From: Gracilibacteraceae bacterium
Lineage (GTDB): Bacteria; Bacillota; Desulfitobacteriia; Desulfitobacteriales; Syntrophobotulaceae
Length of the DNA: 11,620 nucleotides
Assembly: GCA_031274335.1 (NCBI GenBank)
Contig: JAISQG010000144.1
Span: forward strand, 1-11,620
Direction of reading: 5' to 3'
The notes under the pieces were generated by a model, which searched no databases, was not told where the DNA came from, and worked only from the letters and a program-made list of their open reading frames with translations. Of the stretch, positions 6,784 through 11,620 are shown in pieces. A program made the translations under genes and the position numbers. Within the stretch, counting starts at the first letter, position 1, and the number at the start of each line of letters is the position of its first letter.

Positions 6784-8106
6784 TTAATCAGCGCTTTCTC
6801 CGGAGACTTCCGCCGTTTCCGTTTCCGCTGCGTTTTCCTGTGCCGCTCCCTCCGCCTCATCGAGAGCTTCCTCAGGGATTGCGTCTTCCGGGTCGGTTTC
6901 CGTCTCCAGTCCAGTCTCCAGGCCGGTCTCCGTGCCGTTTTCCTCCTCAAGGCCGTCCCCGGCTTCAGCCTCCGCCTCTGCCAGCGCTTCCGCTTCTTCT
7001 CGCGCCTGCGCTGCCGCTATGGCCTCCTGTTCCAGCAAATAGCGCACTTCCGGATCCATATCGGACATGGCGCTGTAATCAGATGTCCTGTCCGTGGTAA
7101 TGCCCAGCAGGACATTCTGTCCCATCAGGCGCGCCTCCCGGCGGTTGACCTCCCAATAACTGAGGTTGTTCAGCATGATCGGCCATCCCGGCATGGTCTG
7201 GTTGACAATGGAAGCATCGCCGAAATGCGCGGCCACTCGGGCCAGCTTCATCAAATCCGCGAAGGACAGATCCGTCTCCACCGCCTGGAGAATCTGCGGG
7301 AGCAATTGCGGTATTTTTGTGATGGTATCGCTCCGCATCGCCTTAGCCGCCACCGCTTTCAGCATTTTCTGCTGCCGGGCCGTCCGCCCGATATCCGCCG
7401 AAGCCGTGTCGCGGAACCGCGCGTACTGCAACGCCTGGGACCCGTCCAAATGCTGCTCGCCCTGCCGCAGATTGATAACGCCGTCCTCTTTGTCGCCCGT
7501 GAGCTTGTACATATCCTGTTCGACATAAATATCCACGCCGCCCAGAATATCAATGATTTCCTTAAAGCCCGCAAAATTTGTCAGCAAATATCCGTCCAGC
7601 GGAATGCCGGTCAAATCGGCCACTTCATTCACCAAGGCCTGTATGTTGCTGTACATGGGCAGCGAGTTTATCTTGATATGCGAGCCGTTATACTTTATCC
7701 GCGTATCCCGCGGCACCGACAGCAGTGAAACAACCCGGGTCTCCGGGTCAACGCTCGCGACAATCAGGACATCGGAATTGAAAAACGATTCCCCCGGACG
7801 CTTATCCGTCCCGATCAGCAAAACGCTGACTCTTTTGTCCAATGTGACCTCCTCTTCCGGAGACGGAGCTTGCGCGTCCGGCTGCGCGGCCAGCGGGGCT
7901 GACGGTTTGGGCGTGTCGAGAAAAATATACAGCGCAAACGCGCCGGCGCCCGCCACTAACAGGCCCAGCAGCGCCAGCGCGACAATCAGCAACTTCGTCA
8001 GCCAGTCCTTTTTTCTTTTTATCGTCCTGAGGCGTGCCAAAAAGCTCACCCTCTTTCGCCGGCTCCGGCCGCAGTCTGAATCTCCCTTTGACGAAGTCTC
8101 GTTCAA
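6784..8106 (-). CDS. LCP (LytR-CpsA-Psr) family protein with acidic C-terminal tail, copy 1
   Basis: LCP enzymes transfer polymers such as teichoic acids or capsule from a lipid carrier to peptidoglycan on the outer membrane face. Here a basic N-terminus precedes one membrane helix (about residues 38-62). The LCP domain begins at VSVLLIGTDKRPGESFFNSD (93-112), with SVPRDTR at 130-136 and YARFRD...ADIGRTARQQ at 228-246, so the expected Asp and Arg residues are present. Residues 357-440 form an Ala/Glu-rich, strongly acidic low-complexity tail. The start is unclear: TTG at 8104-8106 overlaps the upstream LCP stop as TTGA and has AAGG 6 nt before it; TTG at 8133 or starts near residue 20 are alternatives. 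It is a tandem paralog of the gene upstream. Confidence 0.9.
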   Translation of the reverse strand: MNETSSKGDSDCGRSRRKRVSFLARLRTIKRKKDWLTKLLIVALALLGLLVAGAGAFALYIFLDTPKPSAPLAAQPDAQAPSPEEEVTLDKRVSVLLIGTDKRPGESFFNSDVLIVASVDPETRVVSLLSVPRDTRIKYNGSHIKINSLPMYSNIQALVNEVADLTGIPLDGYLLTNFAGFKEIIDILGGVDIYVEQDMYKLTGDKEDGVINLRQGEQHLDGSQALQYARFRDTASADIGRTARQQKMLKAVAAKAMRSDTITKIPQLLPQILQAVETDLSFADLMKLARVAAHFGDASIVNQTMPGWPIMLNNLSYWEVNRREARLMGQNVLLGITTDRTSDYSAMSDMDPEVRYLLEQEAIAAAQAREEAEALAEAEAEAGDGLEEENGTETGLETGLETETDPEDAIPEEALDEAEGAAQENAAETETAEVSGESAD

Positions 8107-9365
8107 CCGCCGCCTTCGGCATATTCCGGCCAATCCCGCATATATTCCAGTTCTTCTTCCGTGTAACCGCCTTCGCCCGCTCCCGTATCAGCCGGCTCAC
8201 TCGGCGGCGCGGCCGGAGTTTCCTCCGCCGGGGTTTCCTGCGCCGGGGTCTCCTGCGCCGGGGTTTCCTCCGCCGGAGTTTCCTCCGCCGGGGTTTCCTC
8301 TGCCGGGGTTTCCTCCGCCGGGGTTTCCTCCGCCGGGGTTTCCTCCGCGCCGCGGCCTTGTTCACCGGTGACGCGCGCCCTCGTTTCCGCGTCCAGGCGG
8401 CTGAGCACCGCCCCGTCAAAAACCCGGTCGGAAACTATGCCGAGCAGCAGATTTTCTCCCGCGCGGCGAGCCGCTGTTTGGTCCACTTCCCAAAAACTTA
8501 CGCCGTCAAGCTCCAGAAAATTCCCCGGAATCGTCTGCGAAACAATTTCAATATGATCAAGCCCGATGCCCGCCTTGGCCAGCCGCATCAGATCTGGGAC
8601 GCCGATATTCGATTCCACGGCGTTCAGCAATTGAGGCGTCAGCGCCGGCAATTTCGGAATGACCGAAGGGTCGAGGCATTTGCGCGCGATGGCCTTCAGC
8701 ACCGTCTGCTGGCGGGCGGAGCGGGAAACGTCCGCGAGCGCGTCATTGCGAAAACGCGCGAATTGCAAGGCCTGAGAACCGTTCAACGTTTGCCAGCCCG
8801 CTTTCAGATCGATGACTCCGTCCTCTCCCTCGTCCCCGGTCTCAAAATACATGTCCCTGTCCACGTCGACTTCAATGCCTTCCAGCGTATCGACCACATC
8901 CTTGAATCCTTCAAAATTCGTCATGATGTAGCCGTCCGGCCGGAGCCCGGTGAGGTTTTCCACTTCCTCCAGAAGGCTTTGCACGCCCCAGCGCATGACG
9001 ATGGAGTTTATTTTGACGTCTTCGCCGTTTTTGCGCACACGTGTGTCCCGCAATATCGACAGCATCGACACCACCTGCGTGTTCGGATCAACCGTCGCTA
9101 AAATCAGGGTGTCAGTATTGTAATACGTTTCTCCCGGCCGTTTGTCCGCCCCAATCAGGAGAACGCTGATTCTTTTTTCCAGCTTTTCGGCGGCCACGGC
9201 CGGCTGGAGCATGGAGTTAGGCCTGTCCGCCCATATACCTCCCGCCTCACGCAGCCAGACAAAGCCGAATGCCGCCGTGCCGATCAAAACACCCGTCAGG
9301 CAAATAGCCACGAGAAGCAGCCAGCCGCCGACGTTATGCTTTTTTTTCTTCCTTTTTTTTCGCAA
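8103..9365 (-). CDS. LCP (LytR-CpsA-Psr) family protein with pentapeptide-repeat tail, copy 2
   Basis: A second wall-polymer ligase of 420 residues. A lysine/arginine-rich start leads into one membrane helix (about 15-37). The external LCP domain runs from about 64 to 222, with RISVLLIGADKRPGETYYNT, LSILRDTRV at 102-110 and FARFRND...SRSARQQ at 202-220. The catalytic Asp/Arg pattern is mostly kept, but Leu replaces the usual Pro before RDTR and Ser replaces Gly in the DxGR segment. Residues 341-385 are nine copies of (E/Q)ETPA, then an acidic end with YTEEELEYMRDWPEY. The start is TTG at 9363-9365 with GGAG 9 nt upstream; an in-frame stop lies 11 codons further up and no ATG or GTG intervenes. 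It overlaps copy 1 by 4 nt. Confidence 0.92.
   Translation of the reverse strand: MRKKRKKKKHNVGGWLLLVAICLTGVLIGTAAFGFVWLREAGGIWADRPNSMLQPAVAAEKLEKRISVLLIGADKRPGETYYNTDTLILATVDPNTQVVSMLSILRDTRVRKNGEDVKINSIVMRWGVQSLLEEVENLTGLRPDGYIMTNFEGFKDVVDTLEGIEVDVDRDMYFETGDEGEDGVIDLKAGWQTLNGSQALQFARFRNDALADVSRSARQQTVLKAIARKCLDPSVIPKLPALTPQLLNAVESNIGVPDLMRLAKAGIGLDHIEIVSQTIPGNFLELDGVSFWEVDQTAARRAGENLLLGIVSDRVFDGAVLSRLDAETRARVTGEQGRGAEETPAEETPAEETPAEETPAEETPAEETPAQETPAQETPAEETPAAPPSEPADTGAGEGGYTEEELEYMRDWPEYAEGGG
8211..8345 (-). repeat. Nine tandem 15-bp repeats inside the LCP copy 2 gene
   Basis: The 135 bases are exactly nine 15-bp units that encode EETPA (seven copies) or QETPA (two adjacent copies). On the plus strand the unit reads GGGTTTCCTCCGCCG with one to three differences between copies. 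The unit is a multiple of three, so copy gain or loss would change tail length without a frameshift. Confidence 0.95.
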
Positions 9366-9400
9366 AAATCCACGCTCCAGTATGGGCTCATCTTCGCGTC

Positions 9401-9433
9401 AAAACAGGGATGCTTTTCTGCAGGCCGCATCCC
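9401..9433 (-). terminator. Possible weak terminator between mecA and LCP copy 2
   Basis: GGGATGC and GCATCCC (9407-9413 and 9427-9433) form a perfect 7-bp stem with a 13-nt loop. On the minus strand it is followed by TGTTTT. It sits in the 82-nt gap after the mecA stop. The loop is wide and the T-tract is interrupted, so termination is probably partial. Confidence 0.45.
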
Positions 9434-9447
9434 CGCTCGTTTTTTCC

Positions 9448-10065
9448 TTATGTGGCGTCTCGCAGCATCCTGAGCTTTGAGACAGCCTGATCAGCGATGA
9501 CAGTTTCAGCGTGTTCGCGCAAAAATCCTTCCGCAAAAAACATGGCCTCGCCGTATTCGTCCAAAATAGTTTCCACGTTTTTCCTTTTTCGCGGCGGAGT
9601 CACCTTGCTGACAGCGAGGTAATAATCGCCCTCGTAGTTGTACAAGACGCTGACGGCATCGGGGATTAACGGCATGGCTGCAGCCGCGTCCACCGCATCC
9701 TCCAGATCCTCGAAAGCGTACACCCATTCATCGTGGGGAGCGTTTTTGACGGATTGTCGCAAGGCTGCCCGCCGATCATTGATCGTTTGCTGCAGCATTT
9801 GCCCAAATTCCGATTCACTTTGCTCCTCCTGCTTCACGACTGTCACCACGAATTCATCATCAGACGCGACCATAGCCTGAATCCAAAACGGCTGATCAAG
9901 ATGAAAATCCACTTCTTCTCTGGCTTTGGCGATCAAATCCCAAAAAAATTGCTCTGAACGCGTCGTCCTCTGAAAAAAATCAGCCAAAGAGAGGTTCATG
10001 TCGGCAAGTTCAGTAAAGGAGATGAAAATACGAACCGTGTTATCGTTTACTTTCATAATACGCAT
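9448..10065 (-). CDS. mecA: MecA-type adaptor protein for the ClpCP protease
   Basis: MecA delivers substrates to the ClpC-ClpP protease; in Bacillus it targets the competence regulator ComK. The 205-residue product has the family's two-domain layout. The N-terminal substrate-binding domain (about residues 1-85) includes KVNDNTVRIFISFTELADMN and RTTRSEQFFWDLIAKAREE. A charged, Gln-rich linker (about 78-105) follows, then the C-terminal ClpC-binding domain (about 110-205) with YAFEDLEDAV and YNYEGDYYLAV. The ATG at 10063-10065 has an excellent AAAGGAG 7 nt upstream; a second in-frame ATG is three codons in. It has its own extended -10 promoter and a 5' hairpin. Its role here, in an organism with no visible competence genes, is unknown. 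Confidence 0.88.
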   Translation of the reverse strand: MRIMKVNDNTVRIFISFTELADMNLSLADFFQRTTRSEQFFWDLIAKAREEVDFHLDQPFWIQAMVASDDEFVVTVVKQEEQSESEFGQMLQQTINDRRAALRQSVKNAPHDEWVYAFEDLEDAVDAAAAMPLIPDAVSVLYNYEGDYYLAVSKVTPPRKRKNVETILDEYGEAMFFAEGFLREHAETVIADQAVSKLRMLRDAT

Positions 10066-10081
10066 AACCGTTCTCCTTTCC

Positions 10082-10105
10082 CTTAACCGTCTGACAACAG
10101 TTAAG
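10082..10105 (-). promoter_or_regulatory. Hairpin at the 5' end of the mecA mRNA
   Basis: Arms at 10082-10090 and 10097-10105 pair over 9 bp (one G-U) with a 6-nt loop. On the minus strand this starts about 8 nt after the predicted -10 box and ends just before the AAAGGAG ribosome site. The transcript would thus begin almost directly with a stem-loop, a placement known to protect some Bacillota mRNAs from decay. Confidence 0.45.
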
Positions 10106-10113
10106 CTGTCTCT

Positions 10114-10122
10114 ATTCTAGCA
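10114..10122 (-). promoter_or_regulatory. Extended -10 promoter of mecA
   Basis: The minus strand reads TGC-TAGAAT, a TGn extension plus a -10 hexamer matching five of six consensus bases. The -35 region 17 nt upstream (TGTATT) is poor, as is usual for extended -10 promoters. A start site is expected near 10107. Confidence 0.55.
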
Positions 10123-10231
10123 CAATAACGCCGGAAAATACAGGTCATGGTTCAAAAATTTATCCGGTAAAATATTTATGGCCGATTTGTCCATTTTAGA
10201 TATAAAACAGGGATCGGCACAACTGCGACCG

Positions 10232-10255
10232 GCGCAAACGCTTCGCTTATTGCGC
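10232..10255. other. Short inverted repeat near the tRNA 3' side
   Basis: GCGCAA at 10232-10237 and TTGCGC at 10250-10255 pair around a 12-nt loop. It lies next to the stronger hairpin at 10262-10284, in the 233-nt gap between mecA and tRNA-Asn that otherwise holds only the mecA promoter. Confidence 0.35.
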
Positions 10256-10261
10256 TAACAG

Positions 10262-10284
10262 CACGACGCACTGTGTGCGTCGTG
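10262..10284 (-). terminator. Strong hairpin after tRNA-Asn, possible terminator without a clear U-tract
   Basis: CACGACGCAC and GTGCGTCGTG are perfect 10-bp arms around a 3-nt loop, 15 nt past the tRNA 3' end on the minus strand. The following bases, CTGTTAGCG, contain no U-tract. It may end or trim the tRNA transcript, but a standard intrinsic terminator is not shown. Confidence 0.4.
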
Positions 10285-10298
10285 ATTGTGGTCTTGTA

Positions 10299-10373
10299 TG
10301 GCTCCCCGAGCAGGACTCGAACCTGCAACCTACCGGTTAACAGCCGGTTGCTCTACCATTGAGCTATCGAGGA
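10299..10373 (-). tRNA. tRNA-Asn (anticodon GTT)
   Basis: Read on the minus strand, this 75-nt gene folds as a complete cloverleaf. The acceptor arms TCCTCGA and TCGGGGA pair over 7 bp with one G-U. The D stem is GCTC/GAGC and the anticodon stem ACCGG/CCGGT, with loop CTGTTAA giving anticodon GTT (asparagine). The T stem is GCAGG/CCTGC with loop TTCGAGT. The discriminator is G and the CCA end is encoded. A consensus promoter lies immediately upstream. Confidence 0.97.
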
Positions 10374-10385
10374 ACTCTTTGTACC

Positions 10386-10413
10386 ATTATAACGGTATTA
10401 AATTATTTGTCAA
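10386..10413 (-). promoter_or_regulatory. Consensus sigma-A promoter of tRNA-Asn
   Basis: On the minus strand, TTGACA (10408-10413) and TATAAT (10386-10391) are perfect consensus boxes with a 16-nt spacer. The -10 box ends 12 nt before the tRNA 5' end, so only a very short leader would be removed. This is a strong promoter, as expected for a tRNA gene. Confidence 0.92.
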
Positions 10414-10432
10414 GCATTTACGCAACCGAATA

Positions 10433-10450
10433 CGGATATATCGGATATAT
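10433..10450. repeat. Two tandem copies of a 9-bp unit
   Basis: CGGATATAT occurs twice in direct succession in the 209-nt gap between the tRNA promoter and the aminotransferase promoter. It could be a pair of binding sites or chance; nothing else is seen in this part of the gap. Confidence 0.4.
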
Positions 10451-10489
10451 CTTCCTTTTTTTATCTGCACCCGAAGAACGTGACCGCGG

Positions 10490-10518
10490 TTGCATTTTGA
10501 CGTGATCAGGTGTATAAT
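10490..10518 (+). promoter_or_regulatory. Sigma-A promoter of the aminotransferase gene
   Basis: TTGCAT (10490-10495) and a perfect TATAAT (10513-10518) are spaced by 17 nt. Transcription should start near 10525, leaving a leader of about 58 nt that ends with the ribosome site GGGAGGA 10 nt before the ATG. The promoter is divergent from that of tRNA-Asn. Confidence 0.75.
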
Positions 10519-10582
10519 TTCTGGACATGAAGTGCTGATAATGCCGCTATAAAAAGACGTGGTATGGGAGGAATACAGCGAA

Positions 10583-11620
10583 ATGGATTATTTTTTCAGT
10601 GACAGAATATCGTCGCTCCAGCCTTCGGCTATCCGGGAAATCCTGAAAGCGGCCTCCGATCCGGGCGTTATATCGCTGGCGGCCGGCAATCCGGCGCCGG
10701 AGGCCTTTCCCCGCGCAGAAATCGCGGAAATCACGGCGGAAATCCTGAGCCGGGATTCGACCGCCGCTCTTCAATACGGGATCAGTGAAGGTTACGAGCC
10801 TCTGCGCCTCGCTGTGTCCGCGCTGCTGCGGCGCCAGGGCATCGGGCGCGATTTTGACCGCGTCATTATCACCTCGGGGGCGCAGCAGGGCATCGACCTG
10901 ACCACGAAGGTGCTGTGCAACGAAGGAGACGTGGTGCTGTGCGAAAATCCCAGCTTTATCGGCGCGCTGAACACCTTCCGCTCCTACAATGTCCGCTTGC
11001 AAGGCATAGAAACGGAAGACGACGGATTGAGCCTGGAGAGCCTGGACGCCGCCCTGCGCGCGGAAAAAAACGTCCGGTTTCTTTACCTCATCGTCAATTT
11101 CAACAATCCGACCGGCCTTTGCACCAGCCTCGCCAAACGCCGGGCCATATACGATTTGGCCAAAAGCCGCGGCATACTTATTCTGGAGGATAATCCTTAC
11201 GGCGATCTGCGTTTTGCCGGCACGGACCTGCCCAGCCTCAAATCACTCGATGAAGACGGCGTGGTCATTTATGCCGGCAGTTTTTCCAAAACAATCGCCC
11301 CCGGCCTGCGCGTCGGCTTTGTTTGCCTGCCGGCGCCTGTCGCCGCCAAAATCACCGTGGCCAAGCAGGCGGCCGACGTGCACACGAGCGCCCTGGCTCA
11401 GATCATTTGCGAGCGTTTTCTGGCGCGCGCCGACCTGGAGGAGCATTTTGCCCGTCTGCGGGCGATCTACCGCCGCAAAGCCGCGCTGATGCTGGATAAC
11501 CTGGCCGCGGATTTTCCCGCCGCCGTGACCTGGACAAGGCCGGAGGGCGGGCTGTTCATATGGTGCACCCTGCCGCCGGAAACAGACATGTTGGGCTTCT
11601 GCCGGGCCGCCGCCGCGGCC
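10583..11620 (+). CDS. PLP-dependent class I/II aminotransferase (3' end outside window)
   Basis: This fold-type I enzyme moves amino groups between amino acids and 2-oxo acids using pyridoxal phosphate, in the cytoplasm. The first 346 codons are present; relatives are about 390-400 residues, so roughly 50 are missing. Visible features are SLAAGNPAPEAFP at residues 31-43, LQYGISEGYEPLR at 63-75, the cofactor-contacting TSGAQQGID at 97-105, NFNNPTG at 172-178 and EDNPYGDLRF at 202-211 with Asp203 and Tyr206. The Schiff-base Lys236 is in GSFSKTIAPGLRVGF. The sequence resembles the LysN (2-aminoadipate) and MocR-catalytic-domain group, but there is no N-terminal helix-turn-helix, so it is an enzyme rather than a MocR regulator. 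The exact substrate is uncertain. Confidence 0.93.
   Translation, partial: MDYFFSDRISSLQPSAIREILKAASDPGVISLAAGNPAPEAFPRAEIAEITAEILSRDSTAALQYGISEGYEPLRLAVSALLRRQGIGRDFDRVIITSGAQQGIDLTTKVLCNEGDVVLCENPSFIGALNTFRSYNVRLQGIETEDDGLSLESLDAALRAEKNVRFLYLIVNFNNPTGLCTSLAKRRAIYDLAKSRGILILEDNPYGDLRFAGTDLPSLKSLDEDGVVIYAGSFSKTIAPGLRVGFVCLPAPVAAKITVAKQAADVHTSALAQIICERFLARADLEEHFARLRAIYRRKAALMLDNLAADFPAAVTWTRPEGGLFIWCTLPPETDMLGFCRAAAAA

Noticed and set aside
8211..8345. Regular repeats considered as a CRISPR array
   Set aside because: The units are contiguous with no spacers, keep the reading frame and encode a pentapeptide repeat.
7553..8371. 272-residue plus-strand ORF with a Pro-rich end
   Set aside because: The PPPGFP-like repeat is another antisense reading of the 15-bp repeat, and the rest lies opposite the LCP domain of copy 1.
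8034..9101. 355-residue plus-strand ORF opposite the LCP genes
   Set aside because: Its Arg/Leu-rich repeats are the antisense of the ETPA repeat and of GC-rich LCP codons; the minus-strand frame has clear LCP motifs.
10299..10373. tRNA-Asn as the attachment site of an integrated element
   Set aside because: No integrase gene and no second copy of the tRNA 3' end is seen in the window.
10496..10518. TTGACG and TATAAT as the aminotransferase promoter pair
   Set aside because: They are only 10 nt apart; TTGCAT at 10490 with a 17-nt spacer is the proper pair.

Overview
The window looks like chromosomal DNA of an anaerobic Gram-positive bacterium of the Bacillota, Clostridia-like and possibly near the Peptococcaceae. 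This is an inference. It rests on a MecA-type ClpC adaptor, two LytR-CpsA-Psr (LCP) wall-polymer ligases, a DegV lipid-binding protein, strong AGGAGG-type ribosome binding sites, near-consensus sigma-A promoters, several GTG/TTG starts, a molybdenum cofactor gene (mobA) and a Crp/Fnr regulator beside a TRAP transporter. There is no CRISPR array, insertion sequence, integrase or rRNA.

Layout. Everything recognised between about 250 and 10,373 lies on the minus strand, so in transcription order it reads from right to left: tRNA-Asn, mecA, two tandem LCP genes, degV, mobA, a Crp/Fnr regulator, a bicupin gene, then dctP, dctQ and dctM. Two features are on the plus strand. One is a short C-terminal coding fragment at the left edge that runs into the end of dctM, with signs of a frameshift. 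The other is a class I/II aminotransferase that starts at 10,583 under a clear promoter and runs off the right edge.

The lower-GC block 254-5184 is a plausible self-contained uptake cassette. A Crp/Fnr regulator ending in an intrinsic terminator is followed by a bicupin protein of unknown substrate and a complete tripartite TRAP transporter (lipoprotein receptor DctP, small membrane subunit DctQ, large membrane subunit DctM). DctP would capture a solute, probably a carboxylate, outside the membrane; DctQM would import it with an ion gradient; the bicupin might modify it. Inverted repeats lie upstream of the bicupin gene and upstream of dctP and could be regulator sites.

The GC-rich block 5240-9365 holds housekeeping and envelope genes: mobA translationally coupled to degV, and two LCP paralogs that differ mainly in their acidic, low-complexity C-terminal tails. 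One tail is made of nine exact-length 15-bp repeats. The segment 9448-10,582 holds mecA with a hairpin at the predicted 5' end of its mRNA, the tRNA-Asn gene with a consensus promoter, and the aminotransferase promoter. I see no clear novel defence or mobile system. The best candidates for something undescribed are the regulator-bicupin-TRAP cassette and the repeat-tailed LCP pair.
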